This document shows, piece after piece, positions 48,015-57,084 of a stretch of 64,000 bases of DNA (position 1 is the first letter of the stretch; each line of letters opens with the position of its first letter). The DNA comes from Hemibagrus wyckioides (taxonomy: Eukaryota; Chordata; Actinopteri; Siluriformes; Bagridae), in the NCBI RefSeq assembly GCF_019097595.1, contig NC_080713.1:10443699-10507698 (forward strand), read 5' to 3'. The notes beneath the pieces are model-generated. The model was not told the origin of the DNA, made no database searches, and saw only the letters and a list, made by a program, of their open reading frames with translations. The translations under genes were made by a program, and so were the position numbers.

Positions 48015-49100
48015 ATCTGACTCAATATATACGAGTACACATTCGACTTGTCCAGACGCTAAGAGTATGCATTCATTTTTATCTAATCAATCAACATAAT
48101 TGCTACGAAACCGTGTGATTACTCAAACTGTAAGGACAATCAATGTACCTGTAAACATCTACCTGATTTTCAAAAATAAAAATGTAAGTAATATCATAAA
48201 ACCTCAAATTCTTCAAGCTCCATGCAGGCAAAATGTGTTTGTCATTATCTCTGTTACAGCTTGTTTTTTTCTTTAGTTCAAATGTTCATTTAAGCCAATC
48301 TTTTCAATTTATACTTACCTGAACCCCTGCTCCATTTACCTCGTTTCCTTCCATTGTTGTATCACATGTTGTTTTCCATTTTTTCACACGGTGACCAGCA
48401 GCACGACCATGCCTGCCTTAGGTTGTCCCACCTCATGAGATCTTACCCGTCATTGGCTAACCGGCCTTCTTCTCTGGTCACCAGCTGCACCCTCTTTTCT
48501 CAGGTAGCAGCTATCCGGCCCAACACCCTTCATCCCGGTGTGGCTTTGTTTTGAGAGTCGGTTCTTCCTTTGTCCTTCTTGGAGCATTTGTGGGGTTTTG
48601 TTGGAAAATCTATCAACTTATTTTGCCAACTGTGTTACCTGCAAAGAGCTTCAAACATAATGCATATTTCAAACTTAACTTATTCTATGATTATCCAGTG
48701 ATTGCTGTTTCAAGTACAAATTTAGTACTGATCACGATAAAGTATAAGTAATCATCAGTCAATCACCAGTAAAACATAAGTAAACAATTGAGCAATAAGT
48801 AATCATTGAGAAACCCAAGCAATCAATCATATAATCAGTAATCATCAGACAACATAAGAATTTTGATTAAGACAATATCTTTCAGTAGTATAATCAAGTA
48901 ATACACTCTTTCTCTCTGTTTTTTTTTGTTTTTTTTTTACTGATTGTAAAATGATAATAGTGATCATGTGATCGCAAAAGTGATTTCACAAAAATGTTTT
49001 GTTTATAATGTGACCAACGTCCTTCTGTATGAAGGTCTCCTCCTATTCTGCCCATGTGACTTTACGCAAGGTAGAGGGTCCGTTGGAGGTCTAAGGAGAG
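48015..49100. other. Unassigned; possible retroviral 3' flank
   Basis: No coding sequence is recognised. At 48907-48943 the minus strand is purine-rich (a long A-rich run ending in a GAGAGAAAGAG-type stretch) followed by TG, the arrangement of a polypurine tract before an LTR. The sequence beyond it does not resemble the LTR-like region at 60892-61380, so this remains unproven. Confidence 0.35.
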
Positions 49101-49160
49101 GTTACCAGCACATCACTTAGTCCCCGTCCGGTGATAGGTCAGGCAAAGATCTCAGGATGC

Positions 49161-49394
49161 CTAGATCGTGTGTCTAGAAACATTAGTCCACAACACATCC
49201 TCTCCTAACTTCACTGTGATGACTTCTCTTCTCTTTCTAAGTGGTATGTCTGCCCATATACCATACCTCCTTCTCCTCCTGTTTGTAAGACCGATTAAAC
49301 GTTTTATGCAGTATTGTACACATTCTACCTCAATAGGTAAATGTGCAGCCTGTCTTGGGGTATATACATGTGTTTGCATTTCAGTGATAAACAT
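49161..49394 (-). CDS. Small ORF downstream of env
   Basis: A 77-codon frame on the viral strand after env, rich in Arg (LTNRRRRRYGIWADIPLRKR). The run of five Arg resembles an RNA-binding or nuclear-targeting stretch, but no family is recognised. Epsilonretroviruses carry accessory ORFs in this place; chance is equally possible given its length. Confidence 0.3.
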   Translation of the reverse strand: MFITEMQTHVYTPRQAAHLPIEVECVQYCIKRLIGLTNRRRRRYGIWADIPLRKRREVITVKLGEDVLWTNVSRHTI

Positions 49395-49555
49395 TCTGTC
49401 ATTGTAAATGTCCTTTATCCATGTATACCTGTCTGCGAAAGGTTATGCTAGTAGACTTGAATTTGGCCTCCATTCTCCTAAATCATTTTCCAACAACCTT
49501 CTCCATGTGCTCTTCCAGTGTCCCTCCATCATGCTGCTAATTTTACCAAGTCCAT

Positions 49556-51031
49556 TTAATCAATACTGTTATCCTGTTCGGACTGTGGCTCAATCTCTTG
49601 TATCATCTGAGCATGTTGGCCAAACAGTGTATGTGTCATGCGTTCAATCATAGTGCGAAGCAATGGAATTAGACAGCAGGACAAAAACACAAGTATCATC
49701 AGAACTATTACTAGAATTGTCCCTAATCTAAGTATAACAGCCCTCCAGTTTGACGAGAACAACCAGGAAAACCAATCATCGGATGGCTTATACGTGTTTT
49801 CTACATGTTCATCTCTGAGGTCTCTCAACTGTTGTAGTATCTTACTCAGGTTACCTTCTGGTCCAGTATGCATTGGTATGTAAGTACAACATTGATCTTT
49901 GAACATGGTGCACACTCCCTCATCAGGAGCTCTCATAGTGTCCAGTATGAACCTGTTCTGTAGAGCCATTGTAGATGTTGCATGCAATTGTTCTTGAATC
50001 AAGTCGAGTGCCTGTATTGTGTAGTTCATGAAACGCTGTTGGTTGTACCAAATGTAGTTTATCCACTTCACATTTCTCCCAATCTGTGCCCATGGCAGAA
50101 AAAATGTCAATGCCCCTGATCCTGCTCGACCTATTGCTGTGTGTTCATCAGGGACTCCTACTGGAACCCCTCTCCAATCTACATATATTCCATTGTTTCT
50201 GTCAAATTGCTTTATTCCACGCTTAGTTCGCTGATCTGTCAAGGTTGTCTCTTTTTCCTGAAGAACAGCTAGTTTTCCCGAAAGCAGTACTGTTGTACAG
50301 CACCCTGCCCATCCAGGTGGCAAGGTCTGTCTGGCAATCCTTCATCCACAGTACCAGAAGATATCCGCTAGTAGCCTAGTCCCATTGGATAAATCAGGCA
50401 ATTCTAGATCAACGAGGCCTTTCTTCCACTTTCTCCATATGACAATCTTCAGTTCTTTCTCGTCTGCTGTTTCATTGCAGTCCTTAGAAATATTGCCAAC
50501 AAACACTTGTAATCCTCTAGAACATAAACAAAATGGGTACCTCTGTCCCTTAGGTACATGTATTCTGGTGGGCAGATGTCCTCTTGTCTCAATCTCCTTG
50601 AGTCCACACATTCTATTCATTTTCTCCTGTTTAGCTGCCATTGAATGCATAAGACAAACAAATGAACATACATGGAACAGGTTGTTTTTGGTACTGTTAC
50701 AGTTCTCTGGCCCACTCGTTGGTATAACACTGGGAGCTCGTGGTGTTCTATCATGGCATACTATACATGGTGTGTTTGTGACTTCTCTCGCAGTGTAACT
50801 CAGCCATTGATAAAACAAATTATTTGTCCACAGTTCCTGGTCCAATTTGTCCATGGAACCTGTCAGTTGTGTAGAAGTCTGCTTCTCTTTGTCCGCTTTA
50901 GCTCTGATCGCCTGTGGAATGTCTCTGCCCTGTCTGGGTGGCGATGCTGTTGGAATCTCGCTATAATCTGTTTTTGCAAAGTCATCAAATACCCTTGTAA
51001 ATATAAATGTCCACGACCCTATACATATCAT
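49556..51031 (-). pseudogene. env: Retroviral envelope, gamma-type, one in-frame stop
   Basis: The surface/transmembrane glycoprotein. One frame runs from ATG 51031 to 49556, broken only by a TGA at 50342-50344. The surface part (229 codons) starts with a hydrophobic segment (CIGSWTFIFTRVF), has a CxxC (CIVC, residues 89-92) and N-glycosylation sites. The second part has a furin-like RTKR (residues 32-35 of the 255-codon frame), an LQNR-type heptad region, CTMFKDQCC (CX6CC, residues 138-146) and a membrane anchor at about 195-220 before a cytoplasmic tail. CxxC plus CX6CC is the covalently linked gamma-type arrangement. The surface subunit is short. Confidence 0.9.
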
Positions 51032-51039
51032 TGCTAGTA

Positions 51040-51330
51040 TTGCATTACCAGCAACTTACAGTTCACACTCACGGGTCGATTGCAGTTTCTTTCCTCTTCA
51101 ATAGTCTCCTGATCATTGTCTCTCTCACTCTCCACTACTTCAAGGTTCTCGACGTGCTCAAGCTCTAGTTCTATAGGCGGGCCCCGCATTTCAAACATCA
51201 TGTTGTGAAGGACCTTCCTCTGGGTCCTCTTCTTCTTGTTGCGGAGGACTCTCCCACAGACGATGTTCCCTTTCCTGTGGGTTTGGTGCTTGCAGTTCAG
51301 GAGTTTGTGATGCAGGAACAGATGGGTCTT
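51040..51330 (-). other. Pol-env junction, no clear ORF
   Basis: In viral sense this 290-base gap follows the integrase frame and precedes the env ATG. It is Glu-codon rich in one frame. A splice-donor-like gtaagt occurs at about 51054-51059, just upstream of env, with no evidence of use. Confidence 0.4.
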
Positions 51331-51334
51331 GCCT

Positions 51335-52690
51335 TCATGCTTCGAATTCCCTTACCAGTGGGTCCTGCTCGTGTTCTTGTGGTCTCTCATGCCTCTCTGC
51401 TGCCCTTGGATCAGGTGCTCTGCAACAGTGATTGAGATGAAACCAGGTGTTCTTACCTTCAACCTTTACTGCTGTAGGGGTTGCCAAAATGACTTTCAAT
51501 GGTCCAACCTTCCTGGGCTTGTTCCACTTCCTCTTGAAGACCTTGACATACATCCAGTCTCCTGGTTGCACGGTTCTCAGCTCTTCATTGATTTCACTCA
51601 TCCTTCCCTCAGTGGCACCTTTCACCTGTTGGAATGTAGCTCGGTGTATTTCAGTTAAATGCTTTACATAGTTACCAAGCTCATTTTCAAGCTACTCAAG
51701 CGGAGGGCCCTTATAAGGTCCTCGTAGATGTGGTACAAGCATAGGTCGTCCAGTAAGCATTTCATGCGGGGTTAGATGCGTCATTCGGTTAGTTTGCATT
51801 CTCATACTCATCAATGCTAACGGCAAAGCTTGCACCCAATTCATTTTTCCAGCTTCACAAATCTTAGCCAACTTAGCCTTCAATGTTCCATTAGCTCTCT
51901 CCACCATTCCCTGCGACTGCGGATGATAGACACAACCCAGTCTGTGCTTTATTCTGAGATACTGGAACACTCTTCGAATCACGTTGTTCACAAAATGAGT
52001 ACCACTATCTGAGCTGATCTTGTCAGGAATTCCAAGCCTTGGAATAACCTCTCTGCACAAGAACTTAGCCATTGAATCTGCATCTGCCTTAGCTGTTGGG
52101 TGTACCTCAGTCCATCTGCTAAATCTGTCCTCCACCACCAGGACATACCTTTTCTTCTCATTCACCTCAGCCATGTCCATGAAATCAATAATGAGGTGCC
52201 TGAATGGTCCGTCTGGCTCTGGTATGTGGCCTATTGGAGCTGTGAAACTTTTCCTGTTGTTATACTCAGCACATACTTCACAGTGTGCTAACCTGTGGTC
52301 GACCATCTGGGCCAAATAAGGTGACCACCATGCTCTTTGAATCCTTTTGATCACCTCCCCCCTTGCGCAATGGCTCAAGCCATGCGCATCATTAATCAAC
52401 GAGGTAAGAACCGAGAGGGGAGCCACAAAATGTCCTTGAGGACCACGCCAGATGCCTGTGCAAGCATTTTTAATCGCCCCCCTTTTCAACCACTTGGATA
52501 TCTCATAAATAGAGGCAGAATTCTGAGCTGTAACTAAGGAGGTTAAGTCTGCTTCCGGGGAGTCCTCGTCCTCAGATTCCATTACCAGCATAATGTTGGT
52601 GCGACCTAATGCTGCTAACTTGGCTGCCTCATCTGCTGCAGTGTTTCCATTGGTCACAAAGGAACCAACTATTGTGCGCTGAACATTTGA
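51335..52690 (-). pseudogene. pol: Retroviral integrase, one in-frame stop
   Basis: Joins viral DNA to the host chromosome. The frame 52693-51692 holds the zinc domain (HGLSH and CEVC), then the core with all three acidic residues: IIDFMDMAE, SSDSGTHF and QGMVERANGTLK, the last two separated by 35 residues as required. After a TAG at 51692-51694 the same frame continues (51625-51335) into the C-terminal domain with PGDWMYVKVFKRKW and GPLKVILATPTAVKV, a gamma-type GPY/F region. Apart from that stop the protein is remarkably complete. Confidence 0.9.
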
Positions 52691-53099
52691 CAATGGCTAA
52701 TTTAGCTGGCAGCATGATAGCATGTAACAAATCAGTGATAGCCATACCATGTGTGACAGGAGTGCCGTCTGCCCTCAACAGCCCTCTCTGTGCCCATGTC
52801 AGACCAAAATAATGACACACACCGTAAGCATACTGTGAATCTGTGAAAATTGTACAGGATTTCCCTTCAGCTAACTTACAGGATGCAGCAGGTGCCTTCA
52901 ATTCAGCCAATTGTGCAGAACATGGTTGAGCAACAGCTGAAGACTGAACGGTGACAAAACTAGTCAAATCATTACTGGGAGCTACTATAGCATAACCTGC
53001 CAAACTTCCATCTGGACCTCTGAAACATGAACCATCAACAAAAAAGGTTACATCTGAGTGTGGCAGCGGCTGATTTTCTAGATCGTGACGTGCTTTCAG
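52629..53099 (-). pseudogene. pol: Retroviral RNase H
   Basis: Degrades the RNA strand of the hybrid. The frame 53003-52629 (TTG-initiated in the conceptual ORF) carries AGYAIVAPSNDLTSF, then a KLAEGKSCTIFTDSQYAYGV block with the conserved Asp of TDSQYA, then YFGLTWAQRGLLRADG. The last part (GNTAADEAAKLAA, containing the final Asp) lies in the integrase frame, so a frameshift falls near 52650-52690. The start of the domain abuts the MITE. Confidence 0.83.
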
Positions 53100-53102
53100 G
53101 TA

Positions 53103-53761
53103 AAGGCCTGGTCACACTACAAGACTTTAACCGTCGGCAGATCGCTTTGCTGTTCAGACTACATGACTTCACTGTATGTCTTTTTGTCCTTGTTGTGTTC
53201 ACACTATGCGACGCTTCGTAAATGATCCACAAGAGGGGGTTGCACACCACACGATCTGACAACAACTCTTGTCACTCAACACCATCCCCAAACCACGTTT
53301 TGTCACGAAAACACACAGAAATGATGAGAGACTTTCGGAAGAGGTTTGTTTTGAAAATGGACATCGGCAGGAGTCTCGCTCTAGATAAATGTTAATTTAT
53401 TAAAATAAATGTTGTGTCCACACTATTTTTGAAGCCATGTTGCTGCTGCCTCTTTTCTTCCGGTGACCTCAACTCTGTTGACTTGCTCTCTCATTGGCTG
53501 GAGGTCGTAGCTACAATTGACACCACGTGATGTTGAGTCTGCCGACCGTCCCAGATATTTAACATGCCAGATATCTGGATTTTGTCTGCAAGGTGTCAGC
53601 GATGCATCAGCGAGCCTCTTTGATGTGTTGTTGAAAAGTTCACACATAAAGATTGCCAAGCGCTGATCACCCGCTGATTTTCCCACGATCACGATAATGA
53701 GCTCATTAATTTGCAAATCGGGCTTAAATTGGGCTGAAAATCCTGTAGTGTGAACTAGGCT
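53103..53761. mobile_element. Harbinger-like MITE inserted in pol
   Basis: A 659-bp insertion with imperfect inverted ends: aggcctggtcacactacaag at the left and, on the complement of the right, agcctagttcacactacagg. TAA is duplicated directly outside (53100-53102 and 53762-53764), fitting the 3-bp TWA target of PIF/Harbinger elements. The interior has no transposase and further GTTCACACTA-like motifs. Retroviral pol sequence resumes on both sides. Confidence 0.85.
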
Positions 53762-53764
53762 TAA

Positions 53765-54830
53765 GAAGCTGATGTTAACTGACAATCGTATGCCTCACCT
53801 TCATCATTCTATCAGCTGAATTGACTGTCTGACTGTCTCTGAATGGTTAATTCTGGTGAGGACAGGATTACATCATAACCAGTTTTCCGCGCATGAGTAA
53901 TGACGAATGTTGGACTGGTCAACAAGGCATGCAGTGCACGAGTTGTGTACAAAGTAGTTGGATGGCCCATTGTAATGGTTGATGCTTTCTGGTAAGCAAA
54001 TGCAGCTGCTGCTAATCCACAATAACATGGAGGCATCCCCTTCTCTATGTTATCCAATCTAGTCCTAAAATATGCAACTGGCTGTTTACTTGGACGCTGT
54101 TGTTGAGTTAGAACAGCGTTAGCAAATCCCTGTTTTTCAGACACATACAAATGAAATGACTTAGCATAATCTGGACTAGCTAGTGCTGGTGCAGTACAAA
54201 GATCCTTCTTCAACATTTCAAAGGCTGCAACTGCTTCTGTTGTCCAGGTCAAGGATGCTTTCTTTTGATCAGCTGCTTTTATCAATGCACGGAGTGGAGA
54301 CACCTTCAGCGCAATGTCCAAAGAGGCTAGATCCCTAGCTACTATTTGATTGAAGATTGATAGACTTTCACAATAACCCTGTGGCAATCTTGTGTATGTA
54401 TACTGCTGACCATTGTAAGTGAACGCAAAGAAATGTTGTGTCTGGATGCAGTGGAATGCTGAAAAATGCTAAACACAAATCAATGACTGTGTACCACTTG
54501 GTGTCACCTGGAATGTTGGAAAGCAACATATGTGGGTCTGGAACTACTGGTGCTTCTGCTTCAACAATATGATTTATGGCACGGAAATCATGTACAAGAC
54601 GCCATTTATCTGAATTGGGTTTTCTGACAGGAAATATCAGTGTTGTATTGACTTTGTGTTGGAATCAAAACTGCTGCCTCGAACAATCCCTCAAGTGTGG
54701 GTCTTATACCTGCTTGGGCCTGTGGTGTTAATGGATATTGTTTTTGGAATGGGTACCTGACATGCGGTTTACGTTTTATCAATACCTGCCCTGCTGATTT
54801 AATTGGTTGAATGCTGTGTCCAGAGTGCAC
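53765..54830 (-). pseudogene. pol: Reverse transcriptase, lacking the YxDD box
   Basis: Pieces in order: the fingers start (AGIRPTLEGLFEAAVLIPTQ, 54830-54606); motif A with its Asp (VIDLCLAFF near 54470-54495); motif B (LPQGYCESLSIFNQ at 54387-54346); then a jump from SLDIALKV to SPLRALIKAADQKK. Motif C (YxDD) and the thumb are missing, about 100 residues by comparison with MLV-type RT. The connection domain follows (FEMLKKDLCTAPALASPDY, EKQGFANAVLTQ, VAYFRTRLDNIEKGMPPC). There are several frameshifts. Confidence 0.85.
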
Positions 54831-55350
54831 TTGGTACTGTGGCTAACAGTTCCTCAGTCTCTGTGTCATGTTGTGTGTCTGCCGTGGGATTGCTATCTTC
54901 TGAAATCAGTAACTGGTAGGATGGTGACTTTTTCTTTTCTATCAAGGTCTGTGTGGCTCTTAAAGTGTCTGTGCCATTCTGAGAAATACGCATATACTTT
55001 CCATCCGGTGAAGTATGCATGTATTGATTGATTGTCGGTTTCCATTTCAGTACTTGGCTGGTTTCTTTGAGCATTGGTCCCAAGTCCTTTAATTCATGGC
55101 CTCCTGCTACCATCAATGAAATGTGGGGTATTGAATCTGTTACCTGAAACCAACTCTTCAAGTTGTTTGGTAAGTGAACTGTCGCCGCAACTCTTTGCGG
55201 TCCCCCATAGATGTCTGTTGTTATTACATCAAACACTTTCCCTTCCAACATGTCTGACCATAGTGTTGCATATTCTTCATTGGTGCTGTCTGGATCAAAA
55301 CACATGGTACAATGTAATGGACTTTTGGGCTCAGTGTAGTCTGGTCGCAT
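54799..55350 (-). CDS. pol: Extra Pol domain, possible 2H phosphoesterase
   Basis: A 183-codon frame, in phase with protease and upstream of RT, where MLV-type viruses have only a short connection. It holds two H-x-[T/S]-hydrophobic motifs, LHCTMCF (His13, Thr15) and PHISLMV (His76, Ser78). Each sits in a predicted strand; a helix (NEEYATLWSDMLEG), a strand-rich stretch (VFDVITTDIYGGPQ) and a short helix lie between. Two such motifs and this order of elements are the signature of 2H phosphoesterases (LigT, AKAP7, coronavirus NS2-like). The 63-residue spacing is shorter than usual. I recall similar segments in other fish retroviral Pol proteins from memory only. Function is inference; it could be a structural linker. 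Confidence 0.5.
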   Translation of the reverse strand: MRPDYTEPKSPLHCTMCFDPDSTNEEYATLWSDMLEGKVFDVITTDIYGGPQRVAATVHLPNNLKSWFQVTDSIPHISLMVAGGHELKDLGPMLKETSQVLKWKPTINQYMHTSPDGKYMRISQNGTDTLRATQTLIEKKKSPSYQLLISEDSNPTADTQHDTETEELLATVPSALWTQHSTN

Positions 55351-55359
55351 GGCCTGTAT

Positions 55360-55848
55360 TCATGGTTTCCACTGCAAATACCTAGCATGCAACTCTGATG
55401 CTCCAGGATTGTCATTCTGTAGCCAGTACAATGTACTACACTCTGTCTTTGTCTGTGCCTTGACCATAAGGTACTGCTCAGCTATAGTTTTGTCTGGAAA
55501 TGTCACCCAGAGACCTGTGGGACTACACTGAATTTTAGCCTTGAATTTACACAAAAGATCTCGTCCCAGTAGATTGACTGGTGTAGCTGGTGAGTACAAG
55601 AGAGGTGTCACAATAGTGGTGTCTTCCAAAGTTAATATTTGCAGCTCTGTGAAATGTAATATTTGTGAAACCCCTGAGAAGCCTGTGGTTTTTATCGTTT
55701 TACGAGCGAGGGGGAGATTCGAGCCTTTGCGTCCTATACATGAGTATGTGGCACCTGTGTCAATCATAAATGGAAAAGGACACTCGTTGTTAAGTGTTAC
55801 CATAACAGTTGGTTCTTGTTGTGGATGCAGTGTGGTGGCATACTGCAT
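55360..55848 (-). pseudogene. pol: Retroviral aspartic protease
   Basis: Cleaves Gag and Gag-Pol during maturation. The active-site motif is intact (FMIDTGATYSCIG, D30-T31-G32 of this frame). The conserved C-terminal block is present as NLLGRDLLCKF, with Gly-Arg-Asp in the usual place. The frame opens directly after the gag stop. An in-frame TGA at 55360-55362 ends it; the same frame reopens four codons later as the next domain, so a single nonsense change separates the two. Confidence 0.88.
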
Positions 55849-55881
55849 GTTCTCCCCCTCAGGCTTCTCAAGGCCCCTTCA
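55825..55881 (-). promoter_or_regulatory. Gag-pol border: in-frame UGA with downstream hairpin
   Basis: The nucleocapsid frame stops at UGA (55881-55879) and the same frame continues into protease. Gammaretroviruses express Pol by reading through a stop at this position. A perfect 7-bp stem (AUGCAGU with ACUGCAU, 10-base loop) lies at 55848-55825, 30 bases after the stop. The gap is longer than the roughly 8-base spacer of MLV, so the hairpin's role is uncertain. Confidence 0.5.
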
Positions 55882-56196
55882 ACACCAATTTGGTGCGGGC
55901 CCCATTCCTGGGCCCATTGGAGGTTGCAACATATGTGGGCAATCCCTTTTCATGTGTCCGCTTTCTCCACATCCCCAGCACGTCAGTGGTTGTTGAGGCT
56001 GTTGATATTGAGGATTGGAATACTCTTGAGCATACCCTGGTCCTTGGGGTCCTCTGGGGCTCTGTGGTGTATAACCTTGTGGTGGTGATGACCATCTATC
56101 CCATGGTTGTCTTCTTCCTTGCCAACGGCCTCTCATTGGGCGTCCTCTAAATCTTCCTTGAGTGCCACCGATGTGGACATTGATTGGCTGGCCCAT
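55879..56196 (-). pseudogene. gag: Gag nucleocapsid with one CCHC knuckle
   Basis: Binds and packages genomic RNA. The frame encodes an Arg/Gly/Pro/Gln-rich region and a single zinc knuckle, CWGCGESGHMKRDC (C-X2-C-X4-H-X4-C intact). It ends at a TGA (55879-55881) that is in the same frame as the protease downstream. One knuckle rather than two fits gamma-type viruses. Confidence 0.88.
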
Positions 56197-56531
56197 TGGA
56201 TATGGCTGACTTGTGGGTGTCTGTTGTGGATGTTGAACATCATGTGGATCATCTGTGGTTGCTGTGATGGTCCCTGTTGTCCTACCATCTGATTACCCTG
56301 CATCTGTTCTTGTGTTGCCGGGACAACTATTGCAGCTTGTACTTTGCCTGCTTTCTCTTTCTCTTTGTTTTTCTGCTTGGCCTTATGAAGTTCTCCAAGT
56401 TGTGTTTTATACAGCTGTGTCAGGAGCGCTTCTGACGCTTCCTTCTGTCTCTTTCTATACTGTTCTACATAATGAATCACATGTGCTTTGAAAGTGTCCC
56501 ATGACATGGTGTTTAAACCTACCACCTTCAC
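56133..56531 (-). pseudogene. gag: Gag segment between capsid and nucleocapsid
   Basis: A 132-codon frame with a helical, Lys- and Gln-rich stretch (YRKRQKEASEALLTQLYKTQ, KAKQKNKEKEKAGKVQ) and a Gln/Met-rich tail. This looks like the charged spacer before nucleocapsid in gamma-type Gag. It overlaps the nucleocapsid frame, so a frameshift lies at 56133-56196. Confidence 0.72.
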
Positions 56532-56989
56532 CTTCTAGTGAGTTTTGAACTTGTTCTGGTAGGCATTTTTTAAGCATTAGTTTAAACAGTCCCTTGCTTG
56601 TGTCTGTTTCATCCCACGCTCCACCAGTCTCTTCTTTCCATCTATTCTGATATTCCTGTATGAAATTCACCACATTTTCATCCTCTTGCAGAGTCATGTG
56701 TTCTATGTGCCCTGGGTCCATCTTGGTTGGATAGGCCTTTCTTATTTCATACCACAGTCTATTCCTCCATGGTCCTAATGCTCTGACATCCCATCCTAGT
56801 TGGTCTATTGCTCCCTGCTTCATTTAATATTTCACCTGTTTTTGCTTTGCCTATTGTTTGGGCCAAAATAGCTTTCACATCTTCTATTGACAGAGTATGT
56901 CCTGCTGTTTTCTCTTCAAACTTTGTGATCCACCTTTGTCCTCCATTGCACAAATCTTGCAGCTGTGAGCATAACCCCATCATGTCCAT
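56455..56989 (-). pseudogene. gag: Gag capsid region, frameshifted
   Basis: Two overlapping frames (56989-56759 and 56823-56455) cover capsid. The second holds LGWDVRALGPWRNRLWYEIR and a major-homology-like segment, ENVVNFIQEYQNRWKEETG, with Phe, Glu and Arg in the expected spacing, followed by LMLKKCLPEQVQNSLE. A frameshift near 56815 joins them and another follows near 56530. Confidence 0.8.
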
Positions 56990-57084
56990 AAATGTTCATG
57001 GTACATATTGTACATCCCTTCCTTTACTCACTTCATGTGTGCCTCTTCTTCATCTTCATATCCAAATCTTTGTGGTGCTTTGAG

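Noticed and set aside
48907..48943. Certain retroviral polypurine tract and 3' LTR start
   Set aside because: The purine run and following TG fit, but the adjoining sequence does not resemble the right-hand LTR and lacks TATA and AATAAA in LTR order.
51050..51062. Env splice signal
   Set aside because: A gtaagt occurs just upstream of env, but a donor there has no clear role; env messages need an acceptor. Treated as chance.
55541..56150. Plus-strand ORFs of 90-151 codons
   Set aside because: They are antisense to retroviral protease and nucleocapsid, which carry clear motifs.
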